Positions 54,501 to 61,875 of a stretch of 64,000 bases of DNA are shown piece by piece. The DNA comes from an uncultured Duncaniella sp. (GTDB lineage Bacteria > Bacteroidota > Bacteroidia > Bacteroidales > Muribaculaceae). A program made the translations under genes and the position numbers. The first letter of the stretch is position 1. Each line of letters starts with the position of its first letter. The notes beneath the pieces were generated by a model. It searched no databases and had not been told where the DNA came from. It worked only from the letters and a program-made list of their open reading frames with translations. The stretch is taken from the NCBI GenBank assembly GCA_958352885.1, contig CATWQI010000009.1:62001-126000 (forward strand). The letters run 5' to 3'.

Positions 54501-54654
54501 CTCCGACATTACAGAGGTATGTGTGGACCTGCGCCAGATGGGACTTGGGTGCGTCAACAGCTGGGGTGCACTCCCCCTGGAGCAGTACAGCCTCCCCTAC
54601 GCCCCCTACACCTTCAGCTTCACCCTCACACCGGTGACACAATCGTTCAGATAA
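51571..54654 (+). CDS. GH2 family beta-galactosidase (LacZ type), secreted
   Basis: It hydrolyses terminal beta-D-galactosides in the periplasm or outside; the signal peptide is MKFNKLLLSAVLSGAALSLG. Domain order is the LacZ one: sugar-binding jellyroll (WKFRWVPDADMVV, VPGVWELNGYGDPIY), Ig-like, TIM barrel, then the small-chain C-terminal domain (EYYGRGPGENYSDR and QMGLGCVNSWG). The acid/base is Glu466 (WSLGNEAGYG) and the nucleophile Glu530 (IQCEYAHAMGNSLGG). At 1027 residues it is full length. It heads a three-gene glycosidase set. The exact natural substrate is not decided by sequence; galactan or glycoprotein side chains are likely. Confidence 0.94.
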   Translation: MKFNKLLLSAVLSGAALSLGAATPEWLDPQVNEVNRYPMHTEYFAFESVDAIPAGKYKSANFLSLDGKWKFRWVPDADMVVNDGFEKPGYDASKWDDMTVPGVWELNGYGDPIYINTGYPWRGHFKNNPPEVPAKDNHTGVYRREIKIPADWKGKDIIARFGSVTSNLTLWVNGKLVGYGEDSKLAQEFDVTRYLVPGKENTIALMIRRWCDGTYLEDQDFFRFSGIARESYLYARPKNRIEDIRVNATLDDTYRDGILNVTTDIKGSGTLRIELIDGDKTVAEATVRGAKGRISRTFEIPSPRRWTAETPELYTLRATLDRDGKTLEAIPVNIGFRRIEIKDGQLLVNGQPILIKGANRHELDPDGGYVVSLERMEQDILRMKELNINAVRTCHYPDDPRWYDLCDRYGLYVTAEANIESHGMGYGKETLAKDPAYAKAHMERNRRHVSAMYNHPSIIVWSLGNEAGYGPNFEAAYSWIKNEDPSRPVQYERAGLNGKTDIFCPMYYPYANSERYASDSASVKPLIQCEYAHAMGNSLGGFKEYWDLIRKYPKYQGGYIWDFVDQGVRHTGKDGVTIMAYGGDFNSYDASDGNFCVNGLISPDRVPNPHAYEAQKIYQNIWTTLKSGRTLEIFNENFFKPLDNVSLEWTLLRNGTPVRTGTVATLEIAPQTTAEYTVDYGDISPEAEWLLNLEYKLKNAEGILPAGHAVAREQLALTGFVPCGTIAHGTSSPVTVNDNAGNITVTGDNFTLAVDKSTGFINLYNAAGTSLLNPGEYIRPNFWRAPTDNDYGANLQKKYRVWRTPVLDLKSLTYNPSDSGITISAGYQLPDVKASLNLGYFVSPDGTVSITQTLTPDSTAADVPDMFRFGMIIPMRKSFDEIEYYGRGPGENYSDRAHAMPIGIYRQSVGSQPYPYIRPQETGTRTDIRWCRLIDDKGTGLQITSGSPFSASALHYTIGSLDGGEEKANTHFAEVKPSDITEVCVDLRQMGLGCVNSWGALPLEQYSLPYAPYTFSFTLTPVTQSFR

Positions 54655-54658
54655 TTTC

Positions 54659-54757
54659 CGCAACATCCTCCTTTTTCTCTCCTCTCTCCTCCTCGTTCAT
54701 TCTCACTCTTTTATTCCCTCTCCTCCAAACTTCTCCTCTTTTCGCCTTAAACATTAT
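54659..54757 (+). other. Pyrimidine tract between the two GH2 genes
   Basis: About 100 bases just after the first GH2 stop are almost purely C and T on the plus strand, with only a handful of G. It lacks a hairpin. A C-rich, G-poor untranslated segment is the composition recognised by Rho; a rut role is inference. The tract contains CTCCTC repeats. Confidence 0.55.
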
Positions 54758-54764
54758 TATACCC

Positions 54765-57242
54765 ATGTCTAATTTCCAGAATTTACTAATCTGCATAGCA
54801 TTGATGGCCTCAGGCTCCATCACAGCCGATGCCCAATACCGGGAACACAAAGAGAGTGCCAAATCAATAAACCAAAATTTCACGGAGATATCATCATTAC
54901 GGAAAATCCCATTCAACAGCGGGTGGAAATTCACACTTGTCAATGACTCCAACCGCACCGCCGATTTCCACGCCGCCACCATCGACGATTCTACATGGCG
55001 TGAAGTAACCCTCCCTCACGATTTCCAGTTTGAATTACCCTGGATAGAAAACGGAAGCAAAGCCCGTGGATTCAAACCTATGGGCGAAGGCTGGTACCGG
55101 AAAACATTTCATGTGCCAGCATCATGGAAAGGGCTTGAAGTCACCCTTGACTTCGGAGGCATCATATATTACGGCGATGTTTATCTCAACGGCAACAAAA
55201 TCGCCTCCACCGACTACGGATATGTAGGTCTCGAAGCCGACCTTACCAATCACTTGAACTATGGAGGCGAAAACACCGTGGCAGTCTATGCCTCCACAGG
55301 GACTGAAAAAGGCTCTCGATGGTATACCGGCGGAGGTCTGTTCCGGGACGTAAACCTAAGCGTCAAAAATCCCACAGGCATAGCCCGTCACGGGGTGTTC
55401 ATCTCATCCGATATCAGAAACGACACCGCCTGTGTCAACATATCTGTCGAAGTCAAAAACTACCGGGGCGCGGATGCCGGGGTCATCGCAACCATTTTCG
55501 CACCCGACGGAAAGCAGCTATCCACTGTGACAGCCATGATGCCCCGCAACGACAAGCATCAGACCGTCGAAATTTCTCTTCCGATCATCGAGATTGCCCG
55601 GCCCGACCTATGGAGTCCTGACTCCCCGGCTCTCTATACCGCCGGAGTGAAAATCACCTCAGCCGGAATGACTGTCGACAGCGTTGGTGAACAATTCGGC
55701 ATAAGGAAACTGGAATTCTCACCCGAATTCGGCTTCAGGCTCAATGGCAAGAAACTTTTCTTAAAAGGTCATTCCGGGCACCATGACATGGGAGCCCTCG
55801 GTGCCGCCGCCTACGATGCGGGCATCGAACGCATGATGCTTCGCCTTAAGGAATTCGGATTCAACACAATCAGATGCTCCCATAACCCTTATAGTGAAAA
55901 CTTCACAAAAATAGCCGACAGAGTAGGCATGCTGGTGGTCGACGAACTGATTGACAAATGGAGCGACAAAGACTACTGGGCAGGACGTCGCCCGTTCACT
56001 GAAATCTGGTATCAGCTGATACCGGAATGGATTAAGCGTGACCGCAACTCTCCAAGTGTGATTATGTGGAGCCTCGGCAACGAACTTCAGATACGTGAGG
56101 ACTGGGCTGGATTCCGGGGACTGAATGACTACGGAGTAACAACTTACAGAATATTCGACACCCTCGTCAAAAGATTTGACCCCACACGCAAAACCACGGT
56201 CGCCATGTTCCCCGCAAGAGCAGGCGCAATAGCCAAAAAGGACTCGGCATGGATGACCCATCTCGAACCGCCGGAACTCGCATGTGTCACCGAAATAGCG
56301 TCATTCAACTATCAGTCGGCAGTCTACGGCGAATACCTCAAACGTTGTCCCCATCTTATCATATACCAAAGCGAGGCGGAGACATCCGCATTACTCGAAC
56401 CATTCTTCAACATGGACTATGACAAGAGCGTAGGCATATCCTATTGGGGTGCCATTGAGTACTGGGGTGAATCGAATTCCTGGCCTAAGAAAGGCTGGAA
56501 CTACTCTTTCTTCGACCACACTCTCCGTCCATACCCACAGGCTTGGCTCATAAAATCGGCATTTGTCCCTGACAAGCCGCTCGTACACATCGGCGTGCGC
56601 CGACCGGAAAACGGGGAGATAATAAACTGGAATGACATAAATGTCGGAAAGGAGGACATATGTGACCACTGGAATTTCCCAAAAGGTAGCAGACTTGACC
56701 TCGTAACTTACACCAATGCGCCGGCTGTTGAACTTTTCGTCAACGGCAAAAGCCTCGGCATAAGGAAAAACGACGCTACTGAAAAATCACGCCGCAACAT
56801 CATAGCATGGAATGACATTGAATACGGCAACGGAGGAAATGTCAAAGCAGTAGCGCTTGATGACAACGGGAAACCGGTGGCTGAGCATACCATACGGACT
56901 GCAGGCAGACCTGTGGCTCTGCATGTCACAGCCGAAAAATCCGTCCTTGACGCTGACGGGAACGACCTTATGTACCTTGATGTCACCGCCGTGGACGGCA
57001 AAGGCAACATCGTGCCTGACTACTCAGGCAAGTTGACAGTGACTGTGGAGGGCGAAGGATCCCTCCTTGCCCTTGACGATGCTGACCATTATACCGGACT
57101 CCTGTTCAACGGCATAAACACCAAGAACATGAAGGACGGACGCATGCAGGTTATAATACGGGCCACTGAAAATCCCGGGACCGTAAAAGTCCGGCTCATC
57201 ACCCCGCAGTTCCGAAAAAACCACACCTTCACAACCCGGTAA
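54765..57242 (+). CDS. GH2 family glycoside hydrolase (beta-galactosidase-like), secreted
   Basis: The start is set at ATG 54765 (MSNFQNLLICIALMASGSIT), which begins a signal peptide; a longer ORF from 54519 would run through the end of the previous gene in another frame. The 825-residue protein has the GH2 sugar-binding domain (WREVTLPHDFQFELPW, GEGWYRKTFHVP), an Ig-like sandwich, and the TIM barrel with acid/base Glu440 (MWSLGNELQIRE) and probable nucleophile Glu537 (YQSEAETS). The C-terminal region has a DUF4982-like and an Ig-like domain (AVELFVNGKSLG; LHVTAEKSVLDADGNDL). Specificity could be beta-galactose or glucuronic acid. It is preceded by the pyrimidine tract and followed by a GH28 gene after 57 bases. 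Confidence 0.88.
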   Translation: MSNFQNLLICIALMASGSITADAQYREHKESAKSINQNFTEISSLRKIPFNSGWKFTLVNDSNRTADFHAATIDDSTWREVTLPHDFQFELPWIENGSKARGFKPMGEGWYRKTFHVPASWKGLEVTLDFGGIIYYGDVYLNGNKIASTDYGYVGLEADLTNHLNYGGENTVAVYASTGTEKGSRWYTGGGLFRDVNLSVKNPTGIARHGVFISSDIRNDTACVNISVEVKNYRGADAGVIATIFAPDGKQLSTVTAMMPRNDKHQTVEISLPIIEIARPDLWSPDSPALYTAGVKITSAGMTVDSVGEQFGIRKLEFSPEFGFRLNGKKLFLKGHSGHHDMGALGAAAYDAGIERMMLRLKEFGFNTIRCSHNPYSENFTKIADRVGMLVVDELIDKWSDKDYWAGRRPFTEIWYQLIPEWIKRDRNSPSVIMWSLGNELQIREDWAGFRGLNDYGVTTYRIFDTLVKRFDPTRKTTVAMFPARAGAIAKKDSAWMTHLEPPELACVTEIASFNYQSAVYGEYLKRCPHLIIYQSEAETSALLEPFFNMDYDKSVGISYWGAIEYWGESNSWPKKGWNYSFFDHTLRPYPQAWLIKSAFVPDKPLVHIGVRRPENGEIINWNDINVGKEDICDHWNFPKGSRLDLVTYTNAPAVELFVNGKSLGIRKNDATEKSRRNIIAWNDIEYGNGGNVKAVALDDNGKPVAEHTIRTAGRPVALHVTAEKSVLDADGNDLMYLDVTAVDGKGNIVPDYSGKLTVTVEGEGSLLALDDADHYTGLLFNGINTKNMKDGRMQVIIRATENPGTVKVRLITPQFRKNHTFTTR

Positions 57243-57299
57243 GCCACATAAGAAGATACAATATACTATAAATAAAAATATCTAATCAAAACCATAACA

Positions 57300-58775
57300 A
57301 TGAGACTATTCACCACATTAGCCTCCTGCCTTATGACTTTATCGGCAATCGCCGGAGGAGTTTACAACGTACGTGATTTCGGAGCCAAAGGCGACGGTGT
57401 CACCCTTGACTCACCGGCAATCAATGCCGCCATCGAAGCAGCCGTAGCAGATGGAGGAGGTCAAGTGCTCCTTCCTGCCGGAACATACCTTAGCGGAAGT
57501 ATCCGCCTAAAGTCAAACATCGACCTTCATCTTTCCGCCGGATGCACCATCCTCGCTGCTCCCGCCGAAATGAAGGCTTACGACGAAAGCGAATCATTCG
57601 GTGGATTCCCCGAATACCAGGACGGAGGTCACACATACTTCCACAACTCCCTGATATGGGCTGACGGACAGACCAACGTAAGCATCACCGGTCACGGAAT
57701 GATTGACGGCAAAGGACTTACCAAACGTGACACCGAACGTGCCGGCAACCTCCAGGGTGGCTCAATCGGCACCGGCGACAAGGCTATCGCTCTGAAACAA
57801 TGCCGCAGAGTCACACTAAGAGACTTCACCGTATACCGTGGAGGTCACTTCGCCATCATAATGACCGGATGTGACCTCTCAACGCTCGACAACCTTACCA
57901 TCGACACCAACCGTGACGGCATAGACATAGACTGCTGTAAATATATGACCGTGACCAACTGCCGTGTCAATACACCTCACGATGACGCCGTGGTGCTCAA
58001 AAGCTCCTATGCGCTCAAGAAGGCTGTGCTCTGCGAACACATAGCCCTTACCAACCTCAACATCACCGGCTACAAGTGCGGAACACTCCTCGACGGCACA
58101 TACGTGCCCGAAGAGGTCGGCTGGGTATGCGGTCGCTTCAAGCTCGGCACCGAATCCAACGGCGGCTACCGCAATATCTCACTGACCAACTCTACATTCA
58201 TGTACTCCAGCGGACTCGCTTTCGAGGAAGTGGACCAGGGCAAAATGGAGAACATCGTAGTATCCAACATAACTATGAGCCATGTGCATCACTACCCCAT
58301 ATATATCACCACCGGATGCCGCAACCGCGGACCTAAGGAAGTGACACGTAACTCATCCGCACGTGATATCCAGATATCAAACGTCGTGGCGGACGACTGC
58401 GACTCCCTGTGCTCAATAATCGTCACCGGACTCCCCGACGAACCCATCCGCAACGTGTGGCTGAACAACATCAGGCTTCAGTTCAAGGGCGGTGGAGCCA
58501 AGGAACTCGTCAACAAGCAGTACCGTGAACAGGGCACCAACTATCCCGAACCCAAATTCGCCGGGCAGACACCTGCCTACGGACTTTACGCACGCCACGT
58601 GGACGGGCTCCATGCCAACGACCTCACATTCTCCTACGAACGCCCCGAGTACCGCCCGGCTGTAGTGCTCGACGATGTAACCGACGCAACGCTCTATCAC
58701 ATCGACGCACCAACCGAACCCGGAATCGAGAAGATAGTCACCTTCAACTGCACCGATATCAAAATCCAACAATAA
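57300..58775 (+). CDS. GH28 family pectinase-like glycoside hydrolase
   Basis: GH28 enzymes hydrolyse alpha-1,4-galacturonan or related pectic links in a right-handed beta-helix. The signal peptide is MRLFTTLASCLMTLSAIAGG. The family opens with VRDFGAKGDGVTLDSPAINA and SIRLKSNIDLHLSAGCTIL. The catalytic Asp triad is present: NRDGIDID (Asp206) and PHDDAVVLKSS (Asp228, Asp229), and the substrate-binding Arg-Lys pair in GRFKLGTES. At 491 residues it is of usual size. With the two GH2 enzymes it could strip galactose or glucuronate side chains and then cut a pectic backbone. Exo/endo action and exact linkage cannot be told. Confidence 0.9.
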   Translation: MRLFTTLASCLMTLSAIAGGVYNVRDFGAKGDGVTLDSPAINAAIEAAVADGGGQVLLPAGTYLSGSIRLKSNIDLHLSAGCTILAAPAEMKAYDESESFGGFPEYQDGGHTYFHNSLIWADGQTNVSITGHGMIDGKGLTKRDTERAGNLQGGSIGTGDKAIALKQCRRVTLRDFTVYRGGHFAIIMTGCDLSTLDNLTIDTNRDGIDIDCCKYMTVTNCRVNTPHDDAVVLKSSYALKKAVLCEHIALTNLNITGYKCGTLLDGTYVPEEVGWVCGRFKLGTESNGGYRNISLTNSTFMYSSGLAFEEVDQGKMENIVVSNITMSHVHHYPIYITTGCRNRGPKEVTRNSSARDIQISNVVADDCDSLCSIIVTGLPDEPIRNVWLNNIRLQFKGGGAKELVNKQYREQGTNYPEPKFAGQTPAYGLYARHVDGLHANDLTFSYERPEYRPAVVLDDVTDATLYHIDAPTEPGIEKIVTFNCTDIKIQQ

Positions 58776-58935
58776 CCTCCCACATCTCCCCAAATCAGTC
58801 AACACCTCTCTCCTCCCCCTCCTCTTCACCCTCTTAACCTCGTTCCATCCTTACTCATTCTATCTTCGTTTTCCCACTCCTCATCCCCATATCCACTCCA
58901 ATCCTCGTTCCCTCCAAATTCCTCCGCAAGCCACA
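58776..58935 (+). other. C/T-rich untranslated stretch after the GH28 gene
   Basis: Almost all bases of 58776-58935 on the plus strand are pyrimidine or A, with few G and no stable hairpin. Part of a 330-base gene-free gap (58776-59105); the rest holds the divIC promoter and an inverted repeat. It is similar in composition to the tract after the first GH2 gene. Confidence 0.5.
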
Positions 58936-58997
58936 CTTCGCTCCGTACGGTTAACATTGTTTATAACCGCATAAAATAAAAGTTAAAATCTGACTGT

Positions 58998-59025
58998 CCA
59001 AGCTTGCAAACACTTTCAAGCTTGG
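58998..59025 (+). promoter_or_regulatory. Inverted repeat CCAAGCTTG-N10-CAAGCTTGG upstream of divIC
   Basis: The two arms are perfect (58998-59006 and 59017-59025). Each contains the palindrome CAAGCTTG, and the two palindromes are 18 bases apart. It sits just upstream of the -7 box at 59037, over the -33 zone, where a repressor or activator could act. It is a candidate operator; the binder is unknown. Confidence 0.5.
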
Positions 59026-59036
59026 AAATATTGCCG

Positions 59037-59044
59037 TAACTTTG
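59037..59044 (+). promoter_or_regulatory. -7 box (TAACTTTG) of divIC
   Basis: TAACTTTG is an exact match, followed by CACCGG, 62 bases before the divIC ATG. The -33 position is occupied by the right half of the inverted repeat (TTTC), not a good TTG. Confidence 0.6.
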
Positions 59045-59105
59045 CACCGGTCAAACGCCAAAAGACAACCGCTTTAGAGCATCTTAAAATCACACGACTC
59101 CAGCA

Positions 59106-59396
59106 ATGAAAAATTTTTATGCCTGGTGCAAACGATATCTGTCACTCACGCTTCTCGCCGCCCTCATAGTAGGAGCGATAGTGCTCTTCTTCAATGACAA
59201 CTCCCTCCTACGCACCGTGGAGCAGGAACGTCAGATAGATGAACTGCAGGCACAGATAAAGGATGCCACCGACACCCTCGAATATTATCGCCGCCTAAAC
59301 CGCTCGCTTGACACTGACAAGGAAACAATGGAGCGTATAGTCCGCGAACAATACCACATGCAGCATCCCGACGAGGATGTATATGTCTACGAATAA
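59106..59396 (+). CDS. FtsB/DivIC septum-formation initiator protein
   Basis: A 96-residue bitopic membrane protein: short cytoplasmic N terminus, one helix (LTLLAALIVGAIVLFF, residues 14-29), then a coiled coil (VEQERQIDELQAQIKDATD) and a short conserved C-terminal region with REQYHMQ that contacts FtsL and FtsQ in the division complex. This is the Bacteroidetes FtsB/DivIC form. It is 10 bases upstream of a membrane-protein gene and the two probably share a transcript. Length and topology make the call safe. Confidence 0.9.
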   Translation: MKNFYAWCKRYLSLTLLAALIVGAIVLFFNDNSLLRTVEQERQIDELQAQIKDATDTLEYYRRLNRSLDTDKETMERIVREQYHMQHPDEDVYVYE

Positions 59397-59406
59397 TCAT
59401 CAACCA

Positions 59407-59805
59407 ATGAAACAGAAACATCACACTGACAGACAGACACCTGACACAACCAAGCGCACTGCTCTGTCCAACATACTCTCCACCGTCGGGCTACTCGCCA
59501 TAATGGTGGCTGCGCTCTTTCCATTACTGAAAATAGCTATGGGTGCCAACAGATACATATATGCGGCAGGAGCTGTGATATTACTGGCAGGCAAGCTCAT
59601 AGCACCCGCCCTAAAAGATGCGCCGCTACGTCTGCGCCGGCTGGTGAGGATGGAAATCTGGGCAGCCTTGATATTTGTTGTCGGAGCTGTGTTCATGTTC
59701 CTACCCGGCACCGACTGGATAGCATTCACCCTCGCCGGTGGACTCCTTACAATCTACACCTCCATCATGATTCCGCGCCAGAAAATCAAGGCGGAGGAGA
59801 AATAA
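59407..59805 (+). CDS. Hypothetical four-helix membrane protein
   Basis: The ATG at 59407 starts ten bases after the divIC stop; an ORF from 59377 would overlap divIC and add ten polar residues. The 132-residue protein has a basic N terminus, then four hydrophobic segments: ILSTVGLLAIMVAALFPLL, YIYAAGAVILLAGKLIAPAL, IWAALIFVVGAVFMFL and WIAFTLAGGLLTIYTSIMI, with a basic stretch in between (LRLRRLVR) and a charged tail. I do not recognise a family; the same neighbour is often beside divIC in Bacteroidetes, which hints at a division or envelope role. Confidence 0.75.
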   Translation: MKQKHHTDRQTPDTTKRTALSNILSTVGLLAIMVAALFPLLKIAMGANRYIYAAGAVILLAGKLIAPALKDAPLRLRRLVRMEIWAALIFVVGAVFMFLPGTDWIAFTLAGGLLTIYTSIMIPRQKIKAEEK

Positions 59806-59841
59806 TTGCTAATTTACGCTGAGAATTTGAGAGTTAATTAG

Positions 59842-59849
59842 TAATTTTG
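59842..59849 (+). promoter_or_regulatory. -7 box (TAATTTTG) of coaX
   Basis: TAATTTTG matches TAnnTTTG, 28 bases before the coaX ATG. A TTTG lies at 59826-59829, only 12 bases upstream, so the -33 element is not at standard spacing. Confidence 0.5.
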
Positions 59850-59877
59850 TCCCCAAATTACCACAGCTGACCGCAAA

Positions 59878-60615
59878 ATGTCGCAATATCTCACCATTGA
59901 CCAGGGCAATTCCGAGGCAAAGATAGCACTATGGGAGGGCAAAGAGCTCGTTGACACAGTCATCGAGACCCGTCTCACACCCTCGAGCGTGGAAAAATTC
60001 GTGGACTCACGCCGTCTTGACGGAGCCATATACTGCTCGGTGGTGCAGAACAACGGACCTGTCATCAACAAATTAAGCCACCTTGCGCGTTGTGTCTATC
60101 GTCTCAACAACTCCACCCCTCTCCCCATCACCATTGACTACGATACTCCGCTGACACTCGGAGCCGACCGCATGGCGGCAGCCGTAGGCGCATGGAGTGA
60201 GCACGAGGGGAAAGACATACTGGTGATTGATGCCGGCACCGCCGTGACTTACGACTATGTGGACGCCTCAGGAGTGTACCGCGGAGGCAACATCGCCCCC
60301 GGTATTACCATGGAGCTCAGGGCACTAAACAGTTTCACCGCCCGGCTTCCGCTCGTGCCGTTCCCTGAAAACATGCCCGAGCTCTGCCGGCGCCTCATAG
60401 GGAAAAACACCCGTGAAGCCATGGCGCTCGGAGCGGTTTACAGCGTTGTGGCATCAATAGGTTATTACAGAAGCCGTCTCCCCGAAGGCACCGTAGTGGT
60501 ACTCGGCGGAGGATGCGGCCATCATCTTGCACACCTCTGTGATTTCGAGGTCCATGTGGACGAACATCTTGCCAGCAGAGGCTTAAACAGAATTTTGCTT
60601 TACAATGAAAATTAG
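59878..60615 (+). CDS. coaX: Type III pantothenate kinase CoaX
   Basis: CoaX phosphorylates pantothenate, the first step of coenzyme A synthesis, and unlike type I is not inhibited by CoA. The ASKHA-fold motifs are present: TIDQGNSEAKIALW (DxGN), DTPLTLGADRMAAAVGAW (GADR), VIDAGTAVTYDYV and RGGNIAPGITMELRALNSF. At 245 residues it is standard. The start ATG 59878 is directly after the promoter box. The following barrel gene overlaps its end by 11 bases. Confidence 0.95.
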   Translation: MSQYLTIDQGNSEAKIALWEGKELVDTVIETRLTPSSVEKFVDSRRLDGAIYCSVVQNNGPVINKLSHLARCVYRLNNSTPLPITIDYDTPLTLGADRMAAAVGAWSEHEGKDILVIDAGTAVTYDYVDASGVYRGGNIAPGITMELRALNSFTARLPLVPFPENMPELCRRLIGKNTREAMALGAVYSVVASIGYYRSRLPEGTVVVLGGGCGHHLAHLCDFEVHVDEHLASRGLNRILLYNEN

Positions 60616-61843
60616 ACTTATCTTAGTGTTAGCGCTTGTGATGTCAACTCTCGGCATCCACGCTCAGAACGAAACCAGCCCCTACTCGAAATTCGGCTAC
60701 GGCATACTGCGTGACCATGTAACCTCCGCACAACGCCAGATGGGCGGCGTAGGCTACGCCATGCATTCCGGACGCCAGGTCAATGTGATGAATCCCGCCT
60801 CCTACGCATCGGTGGACTCCCTCACATTCCTCTTCGACATGGGTGTGGACGCCTCCATGTACTGGCGCAAGGACAATACCGGCAATGACCACGACCTTGG
60901 CGGCGGTATCGACTATATCACCATGCTCTTCCCCCTGTCAAAAACCGTGGGCATGAGCGCAGGTCTGCTCCCCTTCTCCTCGGTAGGCTACTCATTCGGC
61001 TCGGACATAACCAACGGCTCCACATCTCATCAGGGCACAGGCGGACTAAACGAGTTATACCTGGGAGCCGGCTGGATGCCGTTCAAGAACTTCTCTATCG
61101 GTGTGAACGCCTCATACCTTTTCGGCACGATATACAATGACGTATACGCCATAACCGAGAGCAACAACCAGACCCTCTTCGAGCAGGTTATGGAGGTGAA
61201 GGATTTCCACCTGCAGTTCGGTGCGCAGTACGCCTTCAACATCGGCAGAAAAAACACTGTCAGCCTCGGCGTAAGCTACTCTCCCGGCAAATCGCTCCTT
61301 GGCAAGACATATGTAGTGGCATATGACGTCACTCTTGACAGCAAGCCCGACACTGTGGCTCCCGGTCTGATAGACATGCATGACAAATACTCGCTCCCCG
61401 ACACCTGGGGTTTCGGCGTGAACTACGACTGGAACTCACAGTTCCAGGCTGAGGTGGATTTCACCTACCAGGAGTGGAGCAAAGCCAAGTTCGAGCAGTC
61501 GGAGAACTTCACAGGCACCAAATTCGACAACCGCTGGCGAGTAGGAGCCGGTTTCAGCTATACTCCCAATCCCCGTGGCGGATACTTCCGACGTGTCACC
61601 TACCGTGCGGGCGGTTTTTACAGCCGTGACTACGTGATGGTTGGCGACAACCACGTGAAGGACTACGGCGTGGCATGCGGCTTCGGACTGCCGACAGCCT
61701 CCTCAAAGACCATAATCAACCTCGGCTTCGAATACCATAACCGCAAAGCCACCCCCGACCCGCTGCTCCAGGAAAAATACTTCAGCGTGACACTCGGCGT
61801 GAACTTCAACGGTCTCTGGTTCATGAAGAACAAACTTCGCTAA
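60605..61843 (+). CDS. Outer-membrane beta-barrel protein (FadL/OmpP1-like)
   Basis: The protein starts with a signal peptide (MKIRLILVLALVMSTLGIHAQ) and a SPYSKFGYGILRDH motif typical of Bacteroidetes OmpP1/FadL-type barrels. The 412 residues then alternate short aromatic-rich strands (YMVG-like MVGDNHVKDYGVACGFGLPT, FEYHNRKATPDPLLQEKYF) and end in a strand with a C-terminal NFNGLWFMKNKLR. Transport of hydrophobic compounds is the family precedent; the substrate here is not known. It overlaps coaX by 11 bases and precedes lptC by 32, so the three genes may be one transcript. Confidence 0.8.
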   Translation: MKIRLILVLALVMSTLGIHAQNETSPYSKFGYGILRDHVTSAQRQMGGVGYAMHSGRQVNVMNPASYASVDSLTFLFDMGVDASMYWRKDNTGNDHDLGGGIDYITMLFPLSKTVGMSAGLLPFSSVGYSFGSDITNGSTSHQGTGGLNELYLGAGWMPFKNFSIGVNASYLFGTIYNDVYAITESNNQTLFEQVMEVKDFHLQFGAQYAFNIGRKNTVSLGVSYSPGKSLLGKTYVVAYDVTLDSKPDTVAPGLIDMHDKYSLPDTWGFGVNYDWNSQFQAEVDFTYQEWSKAKFEQSENFTGTKFDNRWRVGAGFSYTPNPRGGYFRRVTYRAGGFYSRDYVMVGDNHVKDYGVACGFGLPTASSKTIINLGFEYHNRKATPDPLLQEKYFSVTLGVNFNGLWFMKNKLR

Positions 61844-61875
61844 CGCACTACCATCAACCACCTCCCTACCATCAG

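Noticed and set aside
54519..54764. 82-codon extension of the second GH2 gene into the first
   Set aside because: It would read the end of the first gene in another frame; the ATG at 54765 gives a proper signal peptide.
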